Positions 23,700-36,280 of a stretch of 64,000 nucleotides of DNA are shown here, in pieces; position 1 is the first letter of the stretch, and the number at the start of each line of letters is the position of its first letter. The notes beneath the pieces were generated by a model, which was given only the letters and a program-made list of their open reading frames with translations, was not told the origin of the DNA and ran no database searches. Location of the stretch: NCBI GenBank assembly GCA_039619475.1, contig CM077116.1, forward strand, positions 277,341,258 through 277,405,257, in the 5' to 3' direction. Made by a program: the position numbers and the translations under genes. This DNA is from Icerya purchasi. Its lineage: Eukaryota > Arthropoda > Insecta > Hemiptera > Monophlebidae.

Positions 23700-25047
23700 A
23701 TATTTGCGGAATATTACAAAATTTCGTTCTATTTATAAAACTTATTAGTAACGGAAGATAAAGAAAATTTAAAAAAGAAAAAAGAAAAAAAAAGAAACGA
23801 CAAAAACGATTATATAATCTACGGAAAGAATTTTTGCGGTGTTGTAAAGGGGATATGTGAAGAAAAGAAAGAAGAATGTCGATAATTTTAAGTAGAAAAG
23901 GAAATGCGTCAAGTTAGAAATAACGAATGAAAAATTCGAAAAGTATAATGATAAAATGTATACGGGGGAGTTTGTGAATAATACGAAAATTATGCGAAGC
24001 TCTTAGAAAACGCTTTTGTAAGTCATATATTAACTACGGATAAGCTTCGTAATTTTAAGAAAAATTAACAAAAACATGCGAAGAAAATACGGTAATAACT
24101 AGGTTAAAGAAGTAATTTTCTTTAAATTTAAACGATCAGAAGTACCTCCCTTAAGCGGAATACGATAGTTCAATCGTTTCAACGAAGAATTTTGCATTTC
24201 ACTCACTGGATATTATCCAATTCCCTAAAAACCTCGCTGAGTTTTCCGTTTTTCGATTTTTTCTTTGGAATACATTTCGTTATATTTTATCTGTTACCTT
24301 TATTCTTCTTTTTCTATCTATCTTGCTTTCCTGTCATCCCTTCTATAATAGCTGTTCCGTTTGCTTTATTCACCCTCTTTTGCCATTAACATCCACGCAT
24401 CATATGTATTTAATGTTCACCAGATTCTCTTCACTCACCTATTTTAAAAGTTTCCACTCTATTTCTTTTTCTTTCATCGTTTCCCACGAAACACGACTTT
24501 GCCCAAGATCTTTCTCAGTGTTAAACCAATTTCGTAAAATAACCTCTTTTTCTTTTTCCCCTTTTTATTTCTTTATATAAGACTACCTTTTTTGTACATT
24601 TTTTGGCTCCATAAAATTACCATTTAAATTTCGGCATTTCACAATTTAAAAAAAGCATTTCCATTTAAATTTCGGCATTTCACAATTTAAAAAAATCATT
24701 TGTTTGTTAAGATAACAAATCAAATCGCAAAATAATAATAATAAGTCACCTTGAGGAACAAATGTAACTGAGAAAACTACCGATATGATTGAAGAGGGAG
24801 GACCGAATGACAAAACATGAAGATGCTTATACGCGATATTCATGCGCATTTTGTTATTATAAAACATTCCAGTACAAGTGTAATATTAACGTTTATGTAT
24901 CGTGCGAATTGTTGCGCGTATTTAAATATAGATTCAATTACAAAAAAAGTCAAAAAATAATGAATTTTATACAAGCAAAAATCTGACCTCATAATCAGAA
25001 ATATAATTTTTGAAATTCATTTTTAAATTAATTTCTATTGATATTAC

Positions 25048-25093
<46 letters not shown>

Positions 25094-25489
25094 CTGTATA
25101 TGTTTAGTACAGCAGTCATCGAATTTGAGGGGAGCTAATTAGTCCAAAGAAAAAATAATCAACACGATCGCAAGTGGTTATAGAATTTATGGAAAAGCTA
25201 GATTTGTTTAAGTAACAAAAAAGGCTAATGAAATAATTGTTAGGTGCACTAGAAAATCAAAAATAAAATGTGCCAGAAATATATAATATAAATTTCATAT
25301 ACAAAAATTGATGAAACTCGTTACTAAAATGAAAAAAATAAGATCTAACTGAATAATATATTAAATTTTTTTGTAATCGTTTAAAGCTAATTCCGACTGA
25401 TTCTCGTATTTCATTATCCCCGATTCGTCATTTATACATATCGAAAAATTACGCAATAAAAAATAAGTCTTATGACTCATATTACGATA
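23700..25489. other. No gene seen
   Basis: AT-rich, with a pyrimidine-rich block at 24190-24600 that produces long but meaningless open frames. Also holds the tandem duplication at 24621-24700 and a (TA)n tract at 25050-25090. Confidence 0.5.
24620..24703. repeat. 40-bp tandem duplication
   Basis: The segment containing CCATTTAAATTTCGGCATTT and CACAATTTAAAAAAA occurs twice head to tail, with one or two differences. Confidence 0.85.
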
Positions 25490-25765
25490 TATATATATAA
25501 CTCGGTCATTTTGGCCTCGCAAGGGGTTGTGCCCCTTGACCCCTCTTGCTTTCATTTCTGTCTCTTTCTCTTCTATACTTTGTATAGAATGATCAAAATT
25601 TGAAATGTAATTCTTACTGGCATCGACACAAAGAAAAATAACGTAATCGCAAAAATCCTATCCTAACATTTAACTTTCATTATATAAAATTAAGACATTT
25701 TTTCGTTATATATTTCGTTACATAAAATTGGGACATTTTATCTAATGAAGGGTAGCCTAAGAATT
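25490..25765 (-). repeat. Dispersed repeat D, copy 1
   Basis: The block with AAGGGGTTGTGCCCCTTGAC, the CTCTTTCTCTTCTATAC motif and, farther on, ACATAAAATTGGGACATTTT and GGGTAGCCTAAGAATT recurs inverted at 55495-55725. The central AAGGGG...CCCCTT is a small hairpin. No protein coding capacity. Class unknown. Confidence 0.75.
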
Positions 25766-26590
25766 AAGGTGTAATTAATATATACTTAATACAAAAGAAG
25801 AAAAACATTTAAAACACCTTTCGCTTCAAAATTACAGGATAAATTGCAGTTTTTTATCGCTTCGCAAATTTCTCGATTATAGCTTCCGGTTCTATATCGA
25901 AATCTCTTTGAATATTTAAAAAAGCAACTCTTATCAGCCGATTTTTTAGCTTCCACAGATGCTTGAAGTCGACTTTTTATACGCTGCACGGGGTTAAAAG
26001 GCTCCATTCACTCTTGAAAAAAGTCTTACTGGTAGAATGGCGACAAGACCAAGGAAACGTTTAATCGGATTGAAAAACGTTCAAATTGCGTAAAAAAATC
26101 TGGCTATAAACAGATGTTGAATTTAATCTCTCGTCTCTGTAAGAGATAACGTATTCCAAAAATATCTAATCGCCTTCTTTATTTCAATCATTGGAAATCG
26201 GAGAAGTGTCTCTATTTAAAGAAACGATTGTTCCTGAAATTCACACGAAATTTACACAAAACCAGATAAATTTTAGAGCATTTAAAGCTTTTCAGAATTA
26301 TAATAAACTACGAGTATATTTTATTATCGGTCACAATGTTAAAATTTATATATGAAAAAATGACGGGAGTTTTTTTAAATAGTGTAATTCGTATACTCGT
26401 AGAAATTTCGGAAACACGATTAAAATTCGATGATACGTTGAATATAATTCAAAGATTTAATCTGATCCGAAATTCATAAGAAAAAGTACTGTAAATTTCT
26501 GTGAAAGAATAGACGATATTTAATTACGAAAAACGACATTGTAGAAGTAAACTCAAGGAAGTCCAAAATAAGTAAGAGCTTGTGATGGAG
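25766..26590. other. No gene confidently seen
   Basis: A 73-codon frame on the - strand (26007-25786, starting MEPFNPVQRIKSRLQ) has balanced residue use but no recognised domain and no clear splice sites. The rest is AT-rich. Confidence 0.35.
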
Positions 26591-27315
26591 GCAGATAGTT
26601 TCGAAAGCAAACTATCTTCCCATTCCGAAATTTTTCGCACAGCACTATAAATTCTGACAGGCGAGTCTCCTTCAAATTAAAGGGTGCCCCCATCATCTCT
26701 AGCCAACACATGTGTCACTTATTACAGCGATCCTTTTCAATTTTTCCCTGAAAATGGCTTGACTTTCAACAGAGGCATTTGAAATTGGTGTACAACTTTC
26801 TTCATCGTTAGTTACATTCATGCGACATGTAATTTTCAAAGATCTCCCGCTAAATTAATGCCTGGTTGTTAAATGGAGACGGCTGTTTTCATTAATTCTT
26901 TGAAAGCCTCTTTGACGTTTGATAGCATCGTTTGGCAGCTATCGACGCCTAAAATTAAGCGTAGTTCGTATGCTACTACTTGTCAAATTAAACAGCGCTC
27001 TCTATCGTCTGCCTTCATTACGAACTTTGAAGCACACGCATCACAGAACGTAACAAAATCTGCTCTGATGGTGCCATTAGAAAAATATCGTAAGCATAAG
27101 CAGAGACGCGTTTTAAAATAGACTGTATTTCTCCTCTGTGAGAATTGATGGGTTGATTTTGCGTGGTTTTTACTAATACACGTAGTAATGAATTTGACTA
27201 AATTCACGTAAACTTCTAATACGAGCACTTCGTCATCTGACTGAAATTGAAATCGTCGTCCCTCTTCGTTACCATAGTCTGTATCAGCTCTTTTTAGCCT
27301 CTTCACATCGTTCAT
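26591..27315 (-). pseudogene. Possible hAT-like (DUF4371/ZMYM-type) transposase relic
   Basis: On the - strand an open frame 27315-26983 contains TRLCLCLRYFSNGTIRADFV followed by TFCDA. This resembles the L.LRY...G.I.E.F.GF block in the catalytic region of DUF4371-type hAT transposases. The frame then meets stops, and further coding-like pieces (VVAYELRLILGVDSCQ, AFKELMKTAV) follow down to about 26600. Base composition is clearly richer in GC than its surroundings. The assignment is tentative: the similarity is short and no terminal repeats were found. Confidence 0.35.
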
Positions 27316-27319
27316 ATCT

Positions 27320-30215
27320 TCTAAAATGTTTCTGCTTCGACTTTACTCATTTTTTTTCTTCTATAATTGTATTGACAGAGTTAATCTCAATGACAAAGCA
27401 AAATAATTTTGACTTACACAAAAACGCTCGCAATTTAGCGCAAAAGGCTAGCGGTTCTCCTCTATATTTATGTTTGCCGCTGTTTAAATACTACATGCGT
27501 ACATCACAAAGCAGGTTTAGAACTAACCGATAGAAAGCGTTTTTCCGACTGCGCACGGATATTTACTGTTCTATCATGAACCGCAACAAGATCTGGAATA
27601 ATATTAATTTCGTTGAACTTAAAATTATTAGATTTTACTGTCTTAAATTATTCAACATAAAATCGTTAAAAGAACTAAAGCACCGGTATACAACCAGCTT
27701 TTTGTAAAAACAAAATTTTACTTTAAGCAGACTATGTCGTACTTTTTAACGCCGAAAAATAAGTTTCCGATAGATTTTTATTTAATTAAAGTTACTCGAT
27801 TAGTTTTCCAAAAAGCAAACGTTTATCAAGTTAGTAACGCCGAAATTCGGTGTTGAAAACTGAAAGTTAATAATTAATTAGAAAGGCTAGATTAAATTTT
27901 AGAATTGAACCAAATTTCGGTGACATGTGCAATAAAATAATTTACAAATTTGTGACTTTCATCGAACAATAATAAAAAGATTCGCTATATTGTTCAGCAA
28001 ATGCAATAATATTCTAGTTCTCCGAAAGGTTTAAACTTTACTTTTTAAAATACTAGTCCCCCTTAGAAAATAATTTACCTCTTTTTTTGGAGGTGGGACG
28101 GACAGAAATAATAGAAACTTTCGAAGGAATTCTTTTCTTTTCTTATGTAATTTAGAGCAGAAAGCACGCAGTTATTAAAAGTAAACTGCGGACCACCAAA
28201 AAGAATACAACGTCAACATTAAATGATTTTTAAATTATATGTATGACTTAAATAAAATTTCTGTAAAAATTATGGTTTTTCATACTTCAAAGCTAGCTGT
28301 ACCGGTTTCTTGCGTCACTCCATAAAGACACTGGTTTTTAATATGGTAGGATTTATTAAAAAAATCTCCATACTTCTTTTTTTTCTTTTTCTTCTTACGA
28401 ATAATTAATACCGTATGCTCTACTCGATATTAATACATTATAAAATTACTCACGAGGAAAGATCACACGAACTGTGTGAGTCACCGATTGGTGAAATTTT
28501 TCTGATCGATAGAAGACCATGAATGAACTGTATGAAACGTTCGAATGCACCTTTTTGATTTACGCGAGAAATTTAAATTTTTAGCAGCCGCATTTAACGG
28601 ATAATATACATAGCCGTTTAGATAAAAATGTGCAATAAATTCCAGATTATGTTTATATTTATTTTACGCAAATGGTTCGGAAGACCGATTATTCCAAAAT
28701 GAAGTGTAAATTAAACAAAAAAAATATTAAAAAACAATAAAAAATTTTTTATATTTTAGGCGAAAAAAAAAAAACAAGGAAAAGAATTAATTACGTTACA
28801 AGTCAAGAGCACGCAAACATATCTACATTTTGTTGGTAAGGCATAAACGTCAGTCAAACGTCAATTACTTTACACAAAATTCCGCAGCTTCCTGTTGTAG
28901 ATTTCTCTCAAATTTTACAAATGGCACATTACATAGAACTGATTAAAGAAATTGATCAAAACATTTCTTCAAGACGTTGTTCACAAAATTCAATTATTGA
29001 ATATTTTCAATCGTGTTATAAATTAATACTTAAAGAGGGTGGTATTTTTCAATCTGATGAAATGACTTTTTATGTTGTCAATATCAATTACTATAAATAT
29101 TGCCCACAGATTGAGGACATTGAATGTACCTAACAAAAATTTTATTACTGTTGTGTAATTAATATACTGCGTTCCATTTACTTTTTTGGAAAATAAAATA
29201 CTTCACAGTAGCTATATAGATATACAACGAAATTTCTTCACGTATTTTTAGGAGGCAACGCCTGTTGAAATAGGCTGCAGTCGAATCTCTATTGAGAGGC
29301 GAACCTATTAAAAATTAATGAACATGTTAGATTCGGATGGAAGTATTACACTATTCTTTACTTAGCAGTTTAGTATCAGACAGAATTATTTTTCTTCTAA
29401 TTTCTCGGCAAAGAACCTGATTTTCTTAAAAAAAAATATTTTATAATTCAAATAACTTAATCTACCTTTTATATATAATAGGTTTTGAGATTGCCAATGA
29501 AATACCATTAAACAAGAGGTTAACACTGTAACAGTATAAACCAGACACCACAATGAATTATGATTTTCTATATATCGCATTGTATACATAAATATAATTA
29601 ACCGCTTATAAATACTTTGTTGTAATAAAATGTACCTTTAAATTGATAGAGCAACTTCATCGTTATCAATTAAACCGTTTCCTTAACTAAGATCGTAAAA
29701 ATGCCTTTTACTTCCGCCAGCGTTCATATACTTTTTTTTTTTTTTATTCGACACTACTTATTACATGATCTATTTAAAAACATAAAAATCCTATTATCTG
29801 ACAGCTGTTATATAATGCAATCTAATACCGTATTCATTAGCTGGCCTTTTTTAATAGAGTTCAACATTGAGGTCATTTTAAATTCTCGGTTTATTCGCCG
29901 TCTAAATCTTCCCGATTTCCTGGTTGCTAGAATTGTACAAGAGCTTGCACGAACATTCTTCCATTTGTATAATAACAAACCCCAACAAATTAAAGCGAGA
30001 GCAAATAAACCGTCAGTAAAAACCAAAAAAACTGAAAATTAAATTTTTTATTTTTTTGAAATTGTTTTATTCACATTTTAAATACTTTACCGTCACAATA
30101 ACCAACTTAAGCAATATATGTTTAATTTTTTTCATTATAAAAGTTAATAATGAAGTTTATAACAGGTTGATTGCAGTACCATTTCCCCATTTAAACGGGT
30201 CTCTCATTCATAAAA
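27320..30215. other. No gene seen
   Basis: AT-rich. A 70-codon frame at 28921-29133 (MAHYIELIKEIDQN...) has protein-like composition but no recognised motif. A segment at 29876-29945 is related to 34155-34216 (an old dispersed repeat, sharing GCTAGAATTGTACAA-like sequence). No exon called. Confidence 0.4.
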
Positions 30216-30568
30216 TGTATACTGCGCGGCAAAAGTTTTGCCGCACTATAAAAATTGTTAAACTCGATGCGCTAATGTGCTGCTATCTAACGTAAATGAA
30301 AAAAACTAATGATCAAATGCATTGGAAACATTTCGTAGACGCTTCGTAAGCACAACTGCCATGAACGACACGAATGTAGCGAAAATGAGTGGTGAATAGA
30401 GTGGGAGGAGGTAAGAATTTTGGTTTTTTCCTATTGGTAATGGTAACGGTATCTGCCGCGTTGCGACGAAGTTGAACAGCAGTGGCGTTATTTTATTCAT
30501 ACCGATTGTTTCAGTAGTGCGTGCAGAAGATTTGTATACCTATGTAGTGTTCTAAAAACACCTTAACG

Positions 30569-31500
30569 ATGTCTATACGGCCTGAAATGCTGCCATTAAT
30601 TGAAAAGGGTCGAAGTCGATGATCAGTCGCAATTCAATATCAGATGTCTAAAAAATGTGTGCGACACATTTATAAACGATACCTTAAGACCGGATGTACA
30701 CCGACCGCGAATAGGTCGTCCTTGTGTCATAACTGAGCAGGAAGGTGGAAATATCGCGCGAAGAGCATTGCGTACGCCATTCGCAACTGCATCAACGATC
30801 GGGCGCTCAGTCCGTAGGGCTCCGAACACACCAACTTCATCTCATACAGTGCAGCGACGATTACGGCAGCATGGTTTGTATAATTCGAAGGCGGAAACAG
30901 GTATGGTATTATCCGCACAACATAAGATTGATCATTTAAATTTTGCTCATAACCACGCGTATTGGAGTGTGAATGACTGGAGCCGTGTATTGTTTACTGA
31001 CGAGTCACGTTTTAATTTTCAAGCACCAGATGGACGTTAGAGAGCCTAGCGATGTAAAAGAAAACGATATAGTCAAGAGAATTTCGTCCGACGCTCTAAT
31101 TTTTACGGAGGCTCTAAAATGGTGTGGAGCGGAATTCAATATAATGCCAAAACACGGTTCCATATTTGTCAACGACCGTCGGTAAACGCTCATTTTTACA
31201 TTACTGACATTCTTCAAACCTGTGTCGTGCCATTTGCACCATTTGTGGGTTGAGAATTCCTCCTACAGCAGGACAACTCCCGCCCTCACGTTGCTAAAGC
31301 TATAAAAACATGTTTGCAACAAGCTGGAATTCCTACAATGGAGTGGCCAGCATGCAGTCCGGAGCTCAATCCGATAGAGCACTTATGGTGTATTCGAAAT
31401 CGTACTCCACAACCAAGTTCATTGTTGCAGCTAAGTAATGCCCTTTTAGAGGAGTGGGATTCAATTTCGCATTCTTATTGAATCGATGCCAGCACAATGG
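30569..31500 (+). pseudogene. Tc1-type transposase, frameshifted
   Basis: The frame starts MSIRPEMLPLIEKGRSR and meets a stop, then continues through the helix-turn-helix part in shifted frames. The clearest block is ASTIGRSVRRAPNTPTSSHT, then TVQRRLRQHGL and WSVNDWSRVLFTDESRFNF, which holds the first catalytic aspartate (FTDESRF). Later, at about 31245-31400, QQDNSRPHVAKAIKTCLQQA carries the second aspartate, and SPELNPIEHLW about 34 residues on carries the glutamate. All three catalytic residues survive, but several frameshifts and stops separate them, and the region between 31040 and 31240 is disrupted. It is a cut-and-paste DNA transposase that can no longer be made. Confidence 0.85.
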
Positions 31501-31690
31501 GCTGTGGTGATTGAGCTCCAGGTGGAAATACGAGATATTAAATCAAACGGTTTTTATTATTTTTTGACTTATTTATAATTGTTTTCGTGTTTTGAGATGT
31601 GTTCTCTATAATCAATTATTTTCATTATTTTACACAACTTACGTTTTGTTTCTTGTACCGTTTGGACTGCGCTGGTATAATATTTTTCCT

Positions 31691-31870
31691 ACATTTTCAG
31701 TATATTAAATACATTTTCAGCATATTAAATACGTTTTCAGCATATTAAATACGTTCTCAGCATATTAAATACGTTTTCAGCATATTAAATACGTTCTCAG
31801 CATATTAAATACGTTTTCAGCATATTAAATACGTTCTCAGCATATTAAATACGTTTTCAGCATATTAAAT
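31691..31870. repeat. 20-bp minisatellite, nine units, alternating variants
   Basis: Nine head-to-tail units of ACGTTTTCAGCATATTAAAT. From the third unit on, position 6 alternates T, C, T, C, T, C, T, so the real repeat period of the later part is 40 bp. The array lies inside the Tc1 element between the transposase and the 3' inverted repeat. Confidence 0.95.
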
Positions 31871-31961
31871 ACATTTTTGGAACCTTTTAGAACGTTTCTG
31901 CTACATTTTTCTGCCTTTTACTCAAATTTTTACAGTGCGGCAAGACTTTTTCCGCGCAGTA

Positions 31962-32543
31962 TATTTGACGTCTAATATTTACACTTGTAATCATACAAAG
32001 GGTTTACCCAAGCACCCCCCCCAGAAAGTTTTACTAAGAGGGTTTAACTGCCTCAATAAACTTAAATGCGTAATAAAAAAAATGTTTATACTTTTCATTA
32101 AAATGTTAACTAAAATGTACTGGCAATAAATAAAAGTAACATCCATCGTAAAAATAGACCCGCCATTACAAAATGAAGTCATTTAATCGAAAAATTAAAG
32201 ACAAATTGTATTAAAAATAGAATTATTTTGTTACTACTGATAATGTTTGACCGGCGCAGAATATTTCATGCAAATAATAAAAACTACGTAAAAAATGTAC
32301 TTATTTTCCACTTCAAATGTTTTTTTTGTTTTTTTTATCAAAACTATAGTTCTTTTTTTTCCCCCCGGTTTTACAACAAAATTCTCGGCTTATTCCCGAT
32401 ATGCGAAATTCACGGATTAATCCCGGCTGGGGTTTATATTTCAGCATTTAAAATAATCTAAAAGTAAACAACAAATAAAATAATGAAAATACTTCGATGT
32501 AGTTCCGTTTTTAATTTTACTTATACAACATAACACGTTAAAG
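31962..32543. repeat. Old dispersed repeat B, copy 1 (core 32213-32430)
   Basis: Segment 32213-32430 aligns by eye to 34221-34559: TTTGACCGGCGCAGAATATT against TTTGACCACCGCAGCATATT, then the TTTTACAACAAAATTCTCGG end. No coding capacity. The interval before 32213 has C-rich runs typical of another element end. Confidence 0.6.
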
Positions 32544-33169
32544 TAGGGGCGGATCCAGAGAGACATTCTGAGGAAGGAAATTAAATAATTACGTAATATT
32601 TTATACGGTAGGCAGTAAATTTGAGAAATATCTTGTTTTATAAAGAAAATCAAATAGCGACCATCTCTTTAGAAATTTAAAAATGGTTTAAAAATACACA
32701 ATTATTACAATTTTTAATTTAACTTTTGTTTTATTTTTAGGCGTGAAAAATAAAACGAAATTATAAAATTGTGGCTAAAATGGTAATTTAAAATTTGGAA
32801 TAGTAAATTACTAGAAAAAATAGAACGATAGTATTTTTTATTAGACTTTATTATTTTTTTTTCTTTCTGTTAGTAATCCGATCTGAATTGTTTGTCCGTG
32901 AGCAAGTTTAAATATATATATTTCTCATTGAACTATTTTCATTTACAGAACGATGACAGTTGCGTTTAAAACAGAATAAAAACGTAACATTAATAGTTTT
33001 ACTGGAAAACAGTATTAAGTATTAGTTATAATTGAATCCATAGGTATAACATTTATACAAATCTTTTATAGTATAAATTAAGTTTCTCTGTTGTAACAGA
33101 TTTTTTCATTAAGGTTTTGGTTCTTTAGGAGGGTGGATGCCCCATATCCCCCCCGTGGGTCCGCCACTG
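32544..33169 (-). mobile_element. hAT-like non-autonomous element A, copy 1 (626 bp)
   Basis: Termini TAGGGGCGGATCCAG and inverted CAGTGGCGGACCCACGG. It is flanked by the direct repeat GTTAAAG (32537-32543 and 33170-33176), 7 exact bases consistent with an 8-bp duplication that has lost one match. Two relatives are at 37565-38130 and 50652-51203. No transposase is encoded. Confidence 0.82.
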
Positions 33170-33176
33170 GTTAAAG

Positions 33177-34140
33177 GTGTTCAATTTTGCCTCAATTTTA
33201 ATACTACAAACCTACAGATGTGTTAAATTAACATTTCAAACCGGCAATTGAATACACAAAATTAAATAATATCTAAAAATAACTATCGAATAAAACCGCG
33301 GTAGCCCAAGAATTAATGTTGTCGACCACCAATATTGCAATTCAAAGTTTAAGATTTACATCGTTTTAATTCTTCGAATTGCCTATAACCAAAAGTAAAA
33401 CATCTGGAAGAAATAAACAGGCTCCAGACACCATTTAGTCTGCGACATTATGAACTTTACATTTACAATATCCTAACGTCCTATCGAAGGTAATTATAAT
33501 TAGTCAATTTTCCGAATCAGGTGAGTTAGCGTGGCATCTACTTTTTCTTCGTCTTTTTTATTTCTTTTTTGCGCAACTTTTGTTCAAGTAATATAATTAA
33601 AAAAGAAGCTGGAGATTTTCTTCTCAGATAAATGGGGCTGCCTTTACTGCAAAACTGCTACTGTTGTAGATAATCGTTGTACAAACTTTAATAACAAAAT
33701 TAAAAATTAAATTGGATTAATATGCATCCATTGACTTCATATTAATATATTACGAATATTTAAATTACAATTTCGAATTACCGTAAAATTTCCGAAATAG
33801 GTTTTTAACAAAGCGCTGCAAAACAAAACTCCGACAGCTGTTCGTGATAGAAAGAATGTAGCTTGCGGAAAACCTATTATCACATCAAAAGTGTGCTTTC
33901 AAAAACACTTTCTTAAAGAAAACAGAAACCTTACTAAACAAGTATCTTTCTTCTACAACGCTATCCACACTGTATATATAACAACACCACCACTGTTTAT
34001 AACAATAATATAGACGTTAGTTTTTTCTTTTTTTTTTAAAGTTCCGATGGGAATAAAGTTTGTTATAATTAATCGATGGGACACGCTTTAGAAAAAGATG
34101 TGCGACCAAACTTTTGGGTATTGAAACCACATGGTGGGCC
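33177..34140. other. No gene seen
   Basis: AT-rich sequence with no exon, RNA gene or element that I can recognise. Confidence 0.5.
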
Positions 34141-34559
34141 ACTCAAATATAAATTTTAAATTCCCGGTTTTCCTGGCCCAAATCCTCCCTTTTTCCTAAT
34201 TACTAGAATTGTACAAAAAGAATAGAATTTTTTTGTTACTATTGATAATATTTGACCACCGCAGCATATTTTATATGAACATGAAACAGAACTCCTCTTC
34301 GTAGTTTATTTCGAGTGTAAAGTACATTAAAAATTGCATTCATTTTTCGCTTCAAATTAATTTATCCTATTAAAAATATCGTTTTTGGCTATTTTCATTT
34401 TTGTCCCGGTTTTATAACAAAATTCCCGGCTTATTACTGTTTTTTTCCCGATCTGCGAAATTCCCGGCTTATTACTGTTTTTTTCCCGATCTGCGAAATT
34501 CCCGGCTTATTACTGTTTTTTTCCCGATCTGCGAAATTCCCGGCTGGATGGTCACCCTG
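34141..34559. repeat. Repeat B, copy 2, with hAT-like end and 38-bp triplication
   Basis: Related to 32213-32430. The right end reads GGATGGTCACCCTG, the inverted form of the CAGGGTGACC terminus frequent in hAT elements. Just inside this end a 38-bp unit (TTCCCGGCTTATTACTG..., 34423-34536) is repeated three times exactly, while copy 1 has a single diverged version. The left terminus could not be fixed. Confidence 0.65.
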
Positions 34560-35542
34560 AATCAGTATGCCTTCTACTACCCTATCGAACCAGATGTACT
34601 ATACATTGTTTTTATAATTTCGCCTCATCTCTCCCTCATTAGAACATCATTAATACTCGTAAATGCTTACACATTATTCCCTACAATTTTGCGATGTTTT
34701 TTTTTCTTTTTTAAATAAATAATGGTCCAATCTAATTCTTGTGAAATTCTTAAGAGGCATGCAAATACATAAAAGTCTACTGTCCATTAAAATAACAGAT
34801 CGCTTGAAACATGAAAAAAGACATAATTCTAACTTTTCAGTTAAATTTTTCGTTTTACCTTTTCAAACGTTTTCGTTGAAATGTGTGTTTGTCATTTTAA
34901 TTCAGCAATATATAAAATTGATCAGACTGGTGGGATAGTCTATCACAACAAAATCATATTATATAGGCGAATGTGAACTTTAACTTCACTGCACGACAGA
35001 GTCTCCGATATTTTTACCATCATCAATATATTAAAAATCAGCATAAATCTATTATATATCTATATTTTTTTGACGCCTCGCTTGAACTTCAGAAAAATAG
35101 TTTGCAAATTCCATCACAATTGAAAAATATAACTTCTCTTTACAATCATTCGGACATGTTATACCTGGAAAATTAAATTGATGTCACACTGACAAAAATT
35201 TTGGAAAACATTTAGTATTTTCTTTGTTAATTAAAAACATGACCTAGGACAATTTACGTTATAGCGGGTACAGAAGTAAAATTCAAGATAACAATTTTAA
35301 TTGGAAAAAGTAATTTTTCCAATGAGAATTAAATATCAACTGATTTGAACAAACTTTCTTCAAATTAAGATGGTAACGTTGTCATAACTATTCATTCGTA
35401 GTAGTAATACATTTATAGAAACTATATTTCCAAATAAGTAAATGAATACAAACGCAGTCTATTTCCCGAAATCAATAAAATAATAAAAACACCTACATAA
35501 CACCCACCTTTGTTGAAGGAAAAACACAAATGTGCAGAGTTA

Positions 35543-35576
<34 letters not shown>

Positions 35577-35680
35577 GAAATAAGCAATACCAATATTGAT
35601 ACGGCATAAACCGAGAACGTAATCTACAACAAAGTATCATAATAATGAAAAATGTAAACAAGTAACGCTTTTGACTCTGA
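34560..35680. other. No gene seen
   Basis: AT-rich; a 30-base A run is at 35547-35574. Open frames are short and low in complexity. Confidence 0.5.
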
Positions 35681-36280
35681 AATGCTCAGTTCAACAGACC
35701 ACCAGTGTCCGCACATATGCATACAGTGAGCAGTGTAAACATTCGGACATTGATAAAAAAGTACATGTCGTAGACAAGCACAATACTTTCTTGTACGAGT
35801 ACGTGAAGAAGAAAGGGGCTTTGCCCCCCAAGCTCTGAAATTACGAACATTAAAAATAAACAAGTATTTTAAAGGGTAAATCATAAAATATATAAAGTAA
35901 ATATGCGTGATAAACTGGTACAGCTGCAGACTTATAGGGGAAGTACCCCTTCCGCTCAACCGATTCTAACCAAAAAGGGAAGGCACAAATAGATACTAAG
36001 ATAGATGGTCCTACCTACAAAATTTCAACCTTCTACGACCAGCCGTGTATGAGTTCTGCGTGATAAAAACATACATACATACAGACGTCACAAAAAATTA
36101 CTTAAAATGGATATTTTTGTTGAAACGCGAGATTCAAAATACTCCACAAATACAATACTTCTTTTTCTCCATATAAGGGGAAGTCATCAGGGGTGGGTGA
36201 AATATCCGTTGAAATGTGACATTAAACATTTTTCGCGATTACAATACTTCCTTTACTTTGTACGAGGAAGTAAAAAAACA
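35681..36280. repeat. Dispersed repeat E
   Basis: Contains AAAGGGGCTTTGCCCCCCAA at about 35812-35832, AACATACATACATACAGACG and, at the end, ATACTTCCTTTACTTTGTAC followed by GAGGAAGTAAA. The opening and closing phrases (tacaatacttt.cttgtacgag / tacaatacttcctttac...gtacgag) resemble each other. No coding capacity. Boundaries are approximate. Confidence 0.45.

Larger units (their letters stand above)
30222..31959 (+). mobile_element. Full-length Tc1/mariner element, inactive
   Basis: The ends are inverted repeats (5' CTGCGCGGCAAAAGTTTTGC, 3' inverted CTGCGCGGAAAAAGTCTTGC; about 31 bases with few mismatches) flanked by TA on both sides (30220-30221 and 31960-31961). TA duplication and a transposase with a DD34E-like arrangement identify the Tc1 group. 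The 1.74-kb length is normal for Tc1. It carries the broken transposase and, near the 3' end, the 20-bp minisatellite. Confidence 0.88.

Noticed and set aside
24192..24580. Overlapping hydrophobic open frames (F/L/S-rich)
   Set aside because: Produced by a pyrimidine-rich strand; both overlapping frames look alike and have no domain.
28921..29133. 70-residue open frame
   Set aside because: Protein-like composition but no recognisable family, splice sites or repeat context.
31691..31870. CRISPR-like array
   Set aside because: Units are contiguous with no spacers, in an animal transposon; it is a minisatellite.
35422..35661. Phenylalanine-run open frame
   Set aside because: A 30-base A run read as poly-Phe; composition artefact.
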